Part shown: one piece after another, positions 46,101-58,800 of the stretch
Layout: the number at the start of each line of letters is the position of its first letter
Numbering within the stretch: position 1 is the stretch's first letter
Origin: Drosophila pseudoobscura
Lineage: Eukaryota > Arthropoda > Insecta > Diptera > Drosophilidae
Assembly (NCBI RefSeq): GCF_009870125.1
Contig: NC_046683.1
Span: 37,773,869 to 37,837,868, forward strand
DNA length: 64,000 nt
Direction of reading: 5' to 3'
Notes under the pieces: generated by a model
What the model was told of the DNA's origin: nothing
The model's input: only the letters and a program-made list of their open reading frames with translations
Database searches by the model: none
Made by a program: the position numbers and the translations under genes

Positions 46101-49100
46101 TTGCAGGCAGTATTTCGTCGAACTAATAAAAGTCTCCAAAACATTTTAGCGTCATACAATCGCATTGAAAGGATTTAAAGCAAAATAAGGGGTACGAAAA
46201 GAGATGGGAGCAAGGGGGAAACCAAATAAAACGGATCCATTAACAGCATTAATATTAAATACGTAACACTCGTCGCAACAACGTCAGCAAACACAAATAA
46301 AAATTAAGAATTGTACCTGGAACTCGCAAAAGTATTGTGTGTAGATCTGGTTCTTGTTGCATTTACTCGTAAAATGTGAATGGAATGTACTCGTATCGGA
46401 AAAACACCAGAACAGAAACCGTTCAACCAAGTGCCCCGTGGAGCCACGTGCAACGCGCCCCAGAATCGTAAATACGACTATTACTCATCCGACATGTGCC
46501 CCCAAATGGTACCAAGTGGTACTGAAATACTTGCTTGATTTTCAGAGAAAGGAATCGAATAGAAAAAATGAAACTGGACGGGAACGTAATGGAACGAAAC
46601 TGGAAAGGGCAAGGGCAAAGGCAAAGGTGAAGCAGCTGAAATGCCTTAGTTCGGATTTGTAGTCGATCTGTCGACTTCTGTGGAACTACAAGTGAGATGG
46701 TCTAAATCAGCTGGCGCATTGCTTGCTGACCCGTTAGGCGGCAACCTTCTTTAGCATATCATGACATACATGTAGCATAAAGCTTGCTGGGAAAACCGAT
46801 CTGTCTCTGTCTGTCTCTGGCTCTGTGTGCATGTGTGTTGAACGAGGCTTTAATCGCCAACAGCTGGTAAGGCCCGAAGCAGCGCAAAGCAGCGCAAAGC
46901 AGCAGCAGCACGAGTGCCCGGTGCGAAATAATAAGATGAGGATCCATAATGATTATCGAGAGTGGCGGCTGTGCCGTGACGTTGCCAGCGGCGGCAGCGG
47001 CGTCAACGGCGTCAACGGCGTCAACGGCGCGCGTCTCTAGTTGGGACAAGCAAACAAAAACTGCTGCAAACCAGTTACAACTGGCTGCCAGGTGACTGGT
47101 GGTTACTGTGGGTGGCTGTGTTTGTGTGTGTGTGTGTGTGTGTAAGAGTCAGTGCGCCTAGAGGCGGTCTACACTGGCGATCGGCAGCATGTTGCCAGCG
47201 ACCTACTGTGTGCAACATGCTGCGCACGCGCGTTTGGAGCACGAGATTTCGTTTTATTTTGAAAAGCGGCACGTTTCGTGCTGCCTCTGTCACTTTCCCT
47301 GCCCCTGCCCCTTCCCATGGGACTGTCCTTATGCCACTCCCAGCAAGTCTTTACATGCCTCTTGCTGTGGGTTTTTTTTTTTTTTTTACATAAATTCGCT
47401 CTCTGCTGGACGTTCTCCGACAGTAACAACCACAATCACAACCACAGCCGCAGCAGTCGTTCTGTGTCTTGACCACAACGAGGAAAACGGGTTTTTGTTT
47501 TTTAGAACTGATTACTACAGTATGAGTGGAGGTGAGGTGAGGGTGGTGTTGTGTGGTGTGGTGTGGTGTGGTGTGGTGTAGTGTGGTGTAGTTTGGGCTG
47601 GTGCAGGGAGGTGCGTGGCGTGGTCTCGGATCATTGTAAATTGGCAATATTTTATTATGAAACCTTGTCAGTGGCTTAATTGTGCAATCGGTTTTGTGAA
47701 AATGGATTTAGTTTTTTTTTCGAGCCGTCGATTGCCAAATGTCTTAGGAATTAGTTGGCAGCACTCGCACGGATGAGTTGGCAGCCCTATTCAGACACGA
47801 ACACAAGAGCATACATATGTAAACGTGCATACATACATATGTATGTGTATGTATGAGAGCGTGTTAAGCTCTTTCTGCTGTCACATTTCTTTTCTGCTTC
47901 TTGCGCTGGTTCGGTTTTCAGATTTAGGCTTTTGGTTTTTGGTTTTCGGTTTCTTGAGGTGAAATTTATTTCGCCTCATTAAAATCCAAGGAGTGGTTGA
48001 CTGTCCAGCTGTCCAGCTGTCGAACTGGCCAACATGCCAATGATCATTAGCATCTCGAGCATCATCTCCACCTCCATCTCCATCTCCATCTCCATCTGCG
48101 GCTCGCCTCAGCCCGGCCCGGCTTTTTGGATACGATAGTCTTACTTCCTTCTCATCTGGGCCATAATGAATAATCCGACGCGTTTCATTATAAAACATGA
48201 TTTCTTTGGCGAAGGCAAACAGAGTCATTAACACTGCCCCATACAACACTGCCCAATACAATACAATGCGACACAACACAGCACAAAGCATACGACCCAG
48301 ACAGACACTCGATAAGTGTAATCCAGCTCATAAGCACCACCGCATCTACATATGTACATATGTATGTATGTATGTACATACTTATATGCCGGATAGCATA
48401 AGCCACATGCTACACGATTACATATGTAGACTAAAATCAACATCAGAGCGGCCAGGCGTTATCCACGCATGAGCGAATGGCAAAGGAAAAAAAATACAAC
48501 GAATATGTGAGAATGTGACAACAATTTAAAAATGGCAGCGTTTTATAGTATATTCAATGGCTCTAAAATGTTGCCCATGGCCCACGTTCTATGCGAACTG
48601 GAGAATTCCCGATGATTTTTGGACGATATAATTTTATGGTGTTATTACAAATGTGCCTCGAACCCACTGAAATATAAAACCATATATCGTTAATTGGTCT
48701 TAGACAACTGGACAACTACTGTGGATATTTGAATACAAATTTGAAGACAGAATTTCCTTATGCAAACAGGTCTTGGGTCTAAGAACCCAATTTACCGTTT
48801 ATAAGTGTAGCTTTGTTATAATAACACCGAGTAAGAAACAGTTCGGTAGTGGCTGGCTATCCTTCGAAATGTAAATGAACACCGAATGGTGGGAATTACA
48901 ATTTAAATGCAGCCAACAAAGCAATCAGTTTGAATTAAAGTTTGCGATTTGTTTGATCTTTCTTCGAGTTAAAGTCTTTGAGGGAGCCGGTGATTTCATA
49001 TTGCGTACGTTAACATTAACAAAGAACAGCTGGCATTCAAGGAAGAACTCAGAGCTCAGAACTCATTAAGATTCACTGGGACCAGGCCGACCAGGAAGCA

Positions 49101-49163
49101 ATCCGAAAGACTCACCTTGACGGGCTCATCGTTCTCGAATCCGCCGTTGGTAAAACCAGTCAT
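43115..49163 (-). CDS. CG4928: UNC93-like protein, multi-pass membrane protein of the MFS fold
   Basis: Five exons keep phase: 49163-49116, 44908-44774, 44682-44277, 44216-43363 and 43288-43115, giving 538 residues. UNC-93 in worms regulates a two-pore K+ channel; the fly protein's substrate is not established, and it is predicted to be a plasma- or endomembrane protein. The first exon encodes only 16 residues (MTGFTNGGFENDEPVK). Membrane segments include ISIIAFMVQFTAFQ, AIYAALVVSCIFLP, FGFFFLAWQSAELWG and YLSCIVAAVCIIAFFLDPL, with a Ser/Asn-rich extracellular-type loop (GSSSSSNSTISEEDLQYCG) typical of UNC93. The sequence PITIFIGMEQAFIGADFTQA marks the second half. The last exon is a Lys/Glu/Ala coiled cytosolic tail ending -VVTRL. 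The minus-strand frame that continues past 43363 is intron 4 read-through. Confidence 0.93.
44909..49115 (-). other. CG4928: CG4928 intron 1 (4.2 kb)
   Basis: Donor GTCAAG|GTGAGT and acceptor TATTTTTAG|CCG join VK to PKAGFEPD in phase 0. The intron carries a GGCGTCAAC triplicate (about 46990-47025), a (TG)n run (47122-47143), a GGTGTGGTGT array (47547-47590), and ATGTACATATGTAT strings (about 47815-47855, 48350-48380). Near 46019, CTGGTCACAC resembles the left half of core promoter Motif 1. No embedded gene is convincing. Confidence 0.75.
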
Positions 49164-50746
49164 CTTGCTGGATTTCTATGTTCTCCGTTCCCTTTTTCGA
49201 GTGTGCTCTGTTCGGGGGGGCCTGGTTAATCAATTAACCAAAGGGAAGAGTGTGCTGCAAGACAAAAAACAAAAGGAAAGAGTTAGGCAATTACATGATT
49301 ATAAACATATTTGCAGATCTGAGAGATCGTGAACTGAGGGGGAAAACGATCGGTACGCTATACATATATGTATGTTATGCGTATATATTCGTGTACATAC
49401 ATATGTATGTTTGTAAGCTTCACAGCGGTAATAACAATACCAATAATAATAATGATAATGATAATAATAATACGAGCAAGCAACAGCAGAAAGGGTTTCG
49501 TTTGCGAAATTGCCCAGCCCCAGTCCATAATTGTCGGCCATAATTGTCGTAGACAAATGGATGGGACTGTCGAAAGTGACGACGGACCGACCGAACTCTG
49601 ACGGGGCTGACGGGGCTGACGCTGACTTATACAATACACAGACGAGTACTTCTATATTTGGCAACAAACGAATATCTATCTGTTTGCTTTGTCCGAATGA
49701 GATTCAGAGGCATTCTGCCTGAGCAGGGCTGGGGAGTCTTCTGGCCGTGTGTGTTTGCCTGGGATTATGTTCCCATCGGTTCCCATTGGCTACAAGCTTT
49801 GCTATTGTCTAATTGCCATATTCTTAATAGCCTCCGGGATACCCATACCCACACCCGCTCCCATACTCACAAACCCCCACTGTAGTTCAAGTTCATATCC
49901 AATTAATTGAAAATTAGGCGGCACCCGACCATTATCCGGGCCCCTCAACTGAAGCGACAACACACAACACCCAAGAGAAACCTCGTGTCCAGCACAGCAA
50001 ACACAGCAAACACAGCAACAAAAAAACAAAAAAACAAAAAAAAACAAAAAAACAAAATTGGGTAAAATTTTGTATGGTCAGACATTGGCATCGGAGATTC
50101 CCATAATGATTATAATAAAATGAATATTAAAAAAGAATAAAAAAGAATTCAGCATAAATATGCTACAACATTTATGACTTATGTATGTACGAATTTGATC
50201 ATGTCGCTGATGACCATCGCCGCGGAGTTTCTTTTTACAATACCTATACCCGAAAATTAATATTCATTTATGCATAGCATCGAAAAGCCCCAATCAAGAA
50301 GAGCGAGAAAACGAGGTAGAAGATGCGCAAATGGACAGATAATACTGACTGTGACTTGGCTAGTGATTAACTTAGTTCGCTTTGAAAAACTCGGACTGTT
50401 TTTATTTTCCACTCAGTGTTGATAAACGTCAACTGAGTGGTTACCAGTGTTGTTAAACGTAAGCGGTGACATGGAATCCACAATGAAAACGTTCTTGGTT
50501 GCTTGTGTAAGCAATTTGCATTTTTAGCAAAATCAATTTGTAAATTAATTAGCTAACACCGAGCAGTGTAACAGTTGTGCATTTCCTAAAGGCAGTGGTG
50601 AGAAAGCTTCGCTGTAAAACAATCTTGGCAATATTGAAATCAGTTCTGGAAATATCCAGTGGAGCCACACAGGATTCAACTGTCAGTGAGAATTAAGTAG
50701 TCGCTAAGTAGCTAATTAGTACTCAATACTAAACCAGACTAGGACG
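49164..50746. other. Region between CG4928 exon 1 and the bromodomain gene
   Basis: It holds CG4928 5' UTR or promoter sequence and, from about 50450, the 5' flank of the bromodomain gene. An (AATAAT/GATAAT)n run is at about 49440-49470 and a poly-A/(AAAAAC)n run at about 50018-50055. No TATA box is obvious before 50747. No other gene was seen. Confidence 0.5.
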
Positions 50747-51892
50747 ATGGTAATGTTAAGACTATTTTAGACTGTGTGCTGCTTCATTCAACAATGTCCC
50801 CGTCTCCGTCCCCATCTACAGGCTCTTGCCCAGGACTTATGTGATTGTAAGGTCAAGCTACAGATGGAGACATATGTGCAGCCAGAGGTGCATCCTCAAC
50901 CTTCGAATTTCGGCCAATACACAAACAAGATGCATTTCATGAGCACAAATGTTCTTATTGAATTGTGCGGGAAGACCTTCGCTAAAGATTTTTTGAAGCC
51001 TGTAGACTCGGAACTACTTGGGGCACCAGAATACTACGCTATCGTTGGTCAACCCATGGACATAGGAACCATCATCAAGCGATTGAACAATAAATTCTAC
51101 CATCACGTGGGAGAGGTGGTGTCTGACTTTATGCTGATTATTCATAACTGCTTCATGTACAATCGATCTGGAAGTGTAATCTTTGAGCGTGGCCGGTTGT
51201 TGGAAGACTATTTCATGAAGCAATTGAAGGCCATACCCAAGGGAGTCGAGTATCCGTACGACGATGATCGCAAGATGCTGAGATCCACGATGTCGGTCCC
51301 GGCCCCTTCCGTGGCCTCCACACGCTCGCCAGTCAAGACGAGGCAGATGGTAAGACGAAGACTTCATGATCCATACTGTTTTATTCTGATGAGTCCACTC
51401 CGTTATGTCCAGCTTCAGCCTCCGACGGGCAAGGAGAATCCTCCACCGACTTGTGTGCAGCCCGAGGTAGGGCCAGAGCCCATGAACTTGGGCAAGTACA
51501 CAAATAAGTTGGACTTCTTTAAGAAATCGGTACTTGACGAGGCGTGCAAGCTGGATTTCTGCGCGGAGTTTATGCGACCGGTGGACACGGTGGTTCTTGG
51601 TGTGCCAAAATACTACGAGGTCGTCATGAAGCCCATGGACATCGGCACCATCATAAATAGAGTGGAGAACAACTTCTACCACCATGTCGGCGATGCGATG
51701 TCCGACTTTATGCTGATCATCTACAATTGCTTCAAATATAATAAGCCTGGCGATGAGGTCTACAGCCATGGGATGTTGTTGGATGCATTTTTTAAGAAGA
51801 AAATGCAGGCCATGCCCACCGGACCAGAGATTACAATAGACAATGCATTTCCGGGCGCCATTTCCACGGATTGTTATCCCGAAATTGTCTAA
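50747..51892 (+). CDS. Compact double-bromodomain BET-like protein (testis-BET type?)
   Basis: Three exons are proposed: 50747-50749 (ATG alone), 50822-51349 and 51413-51892, giving 336 residues. Introns have GTAATG...CATCTACAG and GTAAGA...ATGTCCAG ends, both phase 0. Two BET-type bromodomains occur at about residues 20-140 and 190-310. Each has the signature P(E/K)YYxxVxxPMDIGTIIxR and the ZA/BC landmarks NCFMYN and NCFKYN. The acetyl-lysine-contacting Asn is kept (N115, N287). The WPF shelf is not: it reads KDF (56-58) and AEF (228-230). There is no ET domain, and only about 30 residues follow the second bromodomain. In D. melanogaster, small BET proteins of this kind (tBRD-1/2/3) act in spermatocyte chromatin; whether this is one of them or a lineage-specific copy is unknown. 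An unspliced reading from the internal Met16 is a possible alternative. Confidence 0.8.
51350..51412 (+). other. In-frame 63-base intron of the bromodomain gene
   Basis: It has GTAAGA and CCGTTATGTCCAG ends with a branch-like TCTGAT about 25 bases before the acceptor. Its length is a multiple of three and it contains no stop, so retention would insert 21 residues (starting VRRRLHDPYCF) between the bromodomains rather than truncate the protein. Confidence 0.65.
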
Positions 51893-52444
51893 AAGTTTGT
51901 GGAATTGAGTAAATTCTGACCTGTTCTCTTTCTGTCACCCTATGAATCATTGCCGTTAGATGCGTTCCTACTTATCAGTTATGTACCTATTGCACACACA
52001 TATGCACATATGTCAAAGCCTCTAAAATATCAGAGTGCTTGTTACATAAGCATGAACTGCGGCTGGGCTCCGACTTTCACATAACCGTGAACACCCTCGG
52101 CAGAGGGGTTACTCAACCGCTTCTCGAACAGCGATCGAGCGAGTCAGTATCTGTTACGCTTCCTCCTTAACGGGAAAGCTAAATTGTAAGCTCGGTTCTC
52201 AAAGCCCGCTACACGCGACTGAATTATTGGCCATAGCACATTGTGTCGGATTGCGGCGTAGTTTACGCCGATAGCAGTCGTTTTGTGGGGTTTTAAGCAG
52301 CGTGTGAATAAACAATCCACAAACCGAAAGCATAAATCACAAAGAACCTGGCCATACTCGTTATTAATATAACCGTAATTCATAAAGAACCTGCTACCGC
52401 CGACGGACGACAAACGGCCGGAGTCTGACGTCAGCATCAGCTCC

Positions 52445-52517
52445 GCGAACTTCCACGAACTTCCACGAACATCCACGAACATCCACGAACTTCCGCGAAC
52501 TTCTACGAACTTCCACG
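52445..52517. repeat. Decamer tandem repeat CGAACTTCCA
   Basis: About seven head-to-tail decamers, with single-base variants (CGAACATCCA, CGAACTTCCG, CGAACTTCTA). The unit contains GAAC/TTC blocks spaced as in heat-shock elements. Confidence 0.9.
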
Positions 52518-53220
52518 CAATGCTAAGTAATTACGTATCCTAAGCCCAGTAGCTGGCCCAAGACCAAGCCCAAGTCCAAGCATAGAGCCCTCCAGATAGA
52601 ACAACCTATTGTAGTGCACAGAATTTACACAGTATTTAGCCAGCACGTGCGCGCATTTACCCTTAGCGTTAAGCTTTTTCTTAGCTTTCACTGATTGCAG
52701 ATACTCGTAACATATGTACATACATACATCTGATTGCAGGCATCAAACCGAAAGTGCCGACAAACGTTATATAAATAATAATGTAGATATGTACAATATA
52801 CGAGTATATTCATATGGCTATGAATATCTATATGGTGTAGAGATACTGCCAATTGTCAGATGAATTCGGTCCCCGAAATTGGTTTGAGCAATTGGTTTTC
52901 TACGTTTGAGCCAAAGATTTTTATGGCTGCTGCGTGTGAGTGGACTTTTTATAAAGGCAACACGCGCCAAACGTCATTAAGAATAAAATACAAACACACA
53001 AAAAAGCAATTTCAGTTTCAATTATTATTCTAGCGAAATATCCCATCGGAGTAGTCATCACAGTCGTCAGTACTGAAGCGAGTACATCTGTATGTACACT
53101 CTAATATCTATGTACATTGCACATACATATGTACATATGTATACTCGTAGCTGCAACATCATTGCTACATTTGCCTTTCTTTTTGTTTCAGTCCGTTTCG
53201 AAATGAGTTTCTTATGTACA

Positions 53221-53275
53221 ATCGGATCGGATCGGATCGTATCGTATCGTATCGTATCGTATCGTATCGTATCGG
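53221..53275. repeat. Pentamer tandem repeat ATCGG/ATCGT
   Basis: Three ATCGG units, then seven ATCGT units and a final ATCGG, all perfect. It carries ATCG every five bases. Confidence 0.95.
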
Positions 53276-55800
53276 TATTATCTTCTCTGTGTATAGATCG
53301 GGCCTTAAGTGGCCTACAAATGGGCTCGAGCCAAAAGTTTTGTTTTCCGTTTAGCTGTATTTTTGTTTTTGATTTTGGTTATGGGTTTGGTTTTGTTTCG
53401 CTTCATGGCGTTTTTGTTTCTTTTCTTTGGCCACGGCTTGGGCTTACACTTGGGCTTGGACTTGGGCCCTTCACCCAAGCTGCCTCCTTAGTGCCGCAAT
53501 TATTTATAACAGAGAAATGAAATCGACTGGAGCCACATAGTAGTCTTTCTCAGCTGGAATGGAGCTGATGCTAAATTTTGGCTGATTTCGTTGTGAATTT
53601 GGGGTGTAAAATATACAAAATATATAATATGTATGTATGTTTTGGCCTCCCAAAGATTTTCGTTGAAACTGTACGTCCTAAAATGGTATTACACAAAACT
53701 TTCTCATCAAATATGGATATGAATTGGGAATTTTGAAAAAACTTTTTCGAACTTTTTGCATAGTATGGAAATGGACTGAAAATTGTCTATGGAATCTTTG
53801 ATTAAGATTTTGATTTTGCAGACAAAACTACATACATACATATATACATAATTATAATCGTACTTAAAAAAAAGACAGTTCGACACATTTCACTTGAGGG
53901 TAGGGTACGCGTAGAAGATTCTGATTTTTCTCTTGTTTTCATTTGAATATTATTGCATATTTGTTTGTTTTTTCTATTGGCTTGTATATTTTTGGTCCAT
54001 TTGGCCTGTATTGAGTATGCCATGCATTCGAATTTCAGTAGATCTCGTTGTACCTTTGATACTTATGTATTTCGTGGCCTGATATTTGGCTTTATTTTGG
54101 CTTTTTGCGGTTTTGAAGGGTTTCGATTTGAATTAAATTGAATTTGAGAGTTTTAGTTTAGTTGGTTTTCGGTCGTAGGGTCCTCACAATCAGTCACTCA
54201 CACAGTATGCTCGAAAAAAATGGGTTCCTCTGGGATACGGCTCGAATTGAAGAAAACTAAACACAACTGACAACAACTTTTCTGGACTGGCCAAGTGGCT
54301 GTCTCAGAGCCTAGTAGTACAATGCCAAGAAAATGCGACAACGTGCGAATTTTAAACGAAAAGCACTTTCTAGCTAATTGGAGTGATTAGTGGCAGGCGT
54401 CGCTGCCAGCGTCGGCGGCACAGCCAGCGTCGCTGTCGTTTTGTCGTGGTAATCGTAGTTGGCGGTCCAAGAGCTCACCAAGATATATACGGGCAAGGTT
54501 ATCGCCTGGACGGAGCTAACTGTAAATAATCGGACAGAGATAGAGGCAGGGAGCAGCGGAGCGGAGGGGAGCAGCCGAGGGGAGCAGAGGAGGCAGCAGG
54601 CGGAGTAGCTGCTGGCGCGCTGATTTTTCGGTTGGTTAGTCGTGATTTGCTTGGTCAATTCTAAGATAGATAGCCAGAAGAGGAAGAGCCAGCTGATGTG
54701 ACGGCAGGTGTTGCTGCGTTGGCAGCTCTGCTCTGGCCGATGCGGATCGCTTTGAAATATCCGATTTTCGATGATCGATGAACGATCGTCAATGGGCGAT
54801 CGTCGATTGTCGATTGCCGATTGGGGATCGGCGACGGGGCGTGTGTCTGGGATCCACTGTCGTTTGGCGGCTTCATCAGGAGCGGTTCAAGACGATGTAT
54901 TTAAAAAAGAAAAAAACACTTAATGAATTTCACGAGGGCTACGAGTTCGAGCTTGACACTGTTGATTTTGGGTACAATTTAGATTTCTTATTGCTTCCAC
55001 ATTTGTTCTGGGACAGGAAATGTCCCAAATTGAGGGTTCCTACGGGTCTTCTGTTGGCTGTCTGAGACCAAGCGATACAGATACGAGCATAGCAGCAATG
55101 GAGCCTCGCTAGACCGCTCCTGTCGCGAGGCGGCTCTTCAGCGGTCAAGTTGGCCTGGCCGATTGTGAAGAGTTGTGCGTTTCGTGTCTCGGCGATTAGA
55201 TTGGACAGGCCAACAACATATACAATTGCTATTTATTGTCTGTATATGGGCCCGGCTATTGCCAGACCATAAATTCTAATTAATAACCGCGCACGGGCCG
55301 CGGCAGTCCGAGCAATCGAAACCAGAGGCGAAGGGCAGATGGTGGAGGCAGATGCGGAGGCGGTGGAGTGCTCCATGTGGCTCATCCTATCGATGATCGG
55401 GGCGCGATCGATGGCGTGGTGGCAGAGAGGCGGCAGAGAGGCGGCGAGAGTCTTATGGCCACCTTATCGCAGTTATTAGCGCGTGATTATGTGAACTGTG
55501 ATTTTGGCGGAGAGCTACCCTTCATAAATATTGGACAATGATTAGGCAGAGTTACGCGGAAAAAAAGATGGTTGGGGTTCAGGGATTTTTCCTTACCTCC
55601 GCTTTGATTCTTTTATGGTTTTAATTGTGGTAAATTTTTGACTTTCTCAGGAAATTCCGGAATACTCAAATGTCGTTCTAGATAGCCCAAGAGGTATACC
55701 ATGCCCGCAAGTGTCTATGACTAAAGCGAGCCGAGTGGTTGAGTGCTGTGTGCGGTGGGGTGTGCGCGGGGATAATATTATTAAAAATTTGGCTATTGCC

Positions 55801-58800
55801 CGCACCACTCGAGACTCAAGTGACAGCCGCTAATGAAGAATGACGGATGGAATTGCCTCTAGGATTTCCATCGACATATCGAAAAAGAAGTGCTCACAGT
55901 AAAGCCAACCACATCGACAGTCCCTGCCATGATGCATCATGGTCCCTGCCAGAGTTACGGCTGCAGTTACAGTTACAGTTACAGTCACAGTCACAGTCAC
56001 AGTCACACTGTCAGGCCACAGCAGTTGTGTCAATAATGCGATGCCCGAGTTGAGGGGTAGTGCACTTGACTTATCTATGGGTTTATTCACACGTCGTCTG
56101 GCGTCTGGCGTCTGGCGTCTGGCTTAGGAGAAGATCAAACCTGCCTAGAGTCGGCTCGCAGCTTTAAAGCTTTACAGCATAGTATTTGCTGTTGGACTGT
56201 TTGATTGTTTGACTGTGGCTTGGCTTTGGCTTTGGCTTTGGCTGACCCACTTTCGAAGAAGATCAAAGAAAACAAAAAACAAAAACCGACACCGAAACAA
56301 TATAAATAATAGAAAGAAACCATACATTTTGATTGGCATTGGTTGTTTTTTTCAGAAAGCTTGGGCTTGACAGTACAACGGACAGTGCTGTGAAAGGCAC
56401 AATTTGCAGTGTTGGGCAATTATTTTGTCGCGTATAAGGGAGAAAATGATATAGGTACCTACCTGTATGTACAAATGTACGTAAGTAAGTGCTAGTATAT
56501 AGTATTATACAGATTCTTCTTAGTCCCCGATACATCTAATCTCCCCGATACATTGTAGAGTGCTCGGATTCGTTAATAGATCGTTTAAAGTCAATTAATC
56601 TTTTACTCAATGTACACTTAAGCCCTAGAGCCACGAGAGGCCATCGACATAAGTCAATGGCTGATTGATAGAGACAGCTTATCATGCCAAACCGACAACT
56701 ACAAAAACCATTCTCATTTGAAGGCTAAGCCCTAAGCAGCTATAGATTGATAAACGACACGAACAGGAAAAACTGAAAATCTACGAAAATGAGTCAGGGA
56801 AAATATACCAATCCCGTCGATAGACGATAAGCCCAATGAAGGCTCGCTTGAAACTCAGATAGCTGGGAATATAGCACCTGATGAAATGATCAGCGCGTTG
56901 TTGGCTATTCTTGGCTCTTTACATACTCGCATGGCTGTTGCTCAGTAGAGCACTCGCGAGCACTTATCATATCAGCCCAGCAATTGATTAATTAAAAATT
57001 CTAGCCTCCGAAGGGGCACACCAAAAAGATATACACACGAATTCCGATAATCAGGTTTTCCAAAATCGATGCCACCCTGCCAAAAATGCACATACTCGTA
57101 CTCGCATATTGTAATCGTATAGACGGTATACTCGCACGTACTCGTATACATATATACATACATATGTATGTGTGTGTTCACATGCATGTGTGACAAGTAC
57201 GAGTATTCACCATAAATAAATATATGACAATTTTTTTGCTGGTCACGTGAATGCCAACGTCTCTTGTCTGTGGATCTGGAGTGGGCAAAGGCTGGAGACG
57301 GAGACGTGGCATCAACTACGGATCGGTGTCCTCAACTGGTTTTGTTTTTCGTCTCCGTTGTGTTCCAGGCGCATACATACATACATAAATATGTATATGC
57401 ATATGTGTGTGCCTCAATACGTATGTATATGTATATTTCGTTGTTTGCCTATTTATAGCCAATATTTTTAGCTGCTGATTTCATTTCATTATAGAGTAGT
57501 ATCAGATACCTGGGGCTCAGCCACTTGATGTTGCCTGTGTTTCCCCTTCTCCATATATTTTAATTAAAGTAACAACGAAAATGGCTTAACTGTTTTAAAT
57601 GGTTAGCGACCAAGTGTCTAATGGCTTCTAGATTATAGATTCTAGATTATGGATTTTGGATTATTCTCGACTTGAGAATTCCCCTCGCTCTTTTTCATCC
57701 CCAAAGAAATACTATGGGGATACTTTTGGACCTAAGGTAAAGGTAGAGATGTTTATTTTACTACTAATAACACTATTATTTATTATTGAAAACTTTGCGC
57801 TGCTTCAAGAAAGCTATACACAGTACAAGGGAAACCCTTCCAAGTTTAGCCGTTCGGGCCATGTCAATCACTCCGTTTCTAGAATGTGAACAGAAGTTTT
57901 TATCGCTTATCATTTGAAGAGTGGTACAGCCGTAAAGGAAAATAAGTTCATCTTAAAGTGTATCAAGCGTACTCCAGGTGTCGCTGACAATGTCCCGAAT
58001 ATGAAAATGAAAACACTAGTACGAGTACTTCTCGCTTTGTTGGCGACGAGTTGATTGAACTGGGCAAAGCGATTGTGCGACAATTACTCAATAACAATAC
58101 TCTCGTACCAGGCCATACATACTCTGTACTCTCTCTCTCTCTCTCTCTCTGTCTCTATCTCTATATCTATATGTGATATAATTACAATCTTGTTTTGTTC
58201 AAGTAACAGACAAACTTTTAATTGTTCCCGCGAATGTCAACGAGATCAGTCGAACAGAAGCCACAAAAAAAGCCGAAACAAAGCAAAGCAAAAAGAGGCC
58301 AAAATCAAAATTGATTTTGAGATCTGATAACAAGGCCCCTAATAACAGTTAATCTCCATCGAAGGGAAGGACGGATGGGCGGATGGGCGGATGGGTGGAT
58401 GGGCGGATGGGGCTGGAAAGGGGTTATTGTCGGGAGAGGGAGGGAGAGTGGCCAGAGCCATTTGCATTGTATTTTGCAAATTGAAAATGGGAAAAACGCC
58501 AAACAAAAAGGTACTCCCAGGTGGAATCACAGCAAAATTAACACGCAACCGTGCACACAATAATCGTATTAATAACAATGATTTTCCCCATCCCTCGTAC
58601 ACATGTATATGCATTTTATATATGGATATACATGGGCATTATTTTGTTCTGATATTATATGAACTAAGGTTCAGACGCGGAGCGGCATTCGCCGATTTCC
58701 GTCAAGTGAGTTCGCGTGATTTGGTTGGCCATAAAATATTATATTGGTACCGAGTACCCACCAGTATAACCAGACTGTAATCGTCATAGCCCCCATCATA

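Larger units (their letters stand above)
51893..55800. other. Non-coding DNA rich in short tandem arrays
   Basis: I find no convincing coding exon on either strand. Content includes a decamer array (52445-52517), an ATCGG/ATCGT array (53221-53275), ATGTACATATGTAT strings at about 52705-52730 and 53110-53145, and a GATCGxxxATCG-rich stretch at about 54770-54815. A GC-rich minus-strand segment at about 54640-54485 ends near CTTG|GTGAGC, a conceivable donor of a distant CG4928 non-coding exon. That would put the bromodomain gene inside a CG4928 5' intron. Not proven. Confidence 0.45.

Noticed and set aside
50774..50821. N-terminal extension MCCFIQQ... of the bromodomain protein
   Set aside because: It starts at GTG and ends exactly at a CTACAG acceptor; it is intron 1 sequence.
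52544..53470. Inverted repeat of GGCCCAAG/CTTGGGCC sequences about 0.9 kb apart
   Set aside because: Both sides are low-complexity CTTGGG hexamers; pairing is expected from composition.
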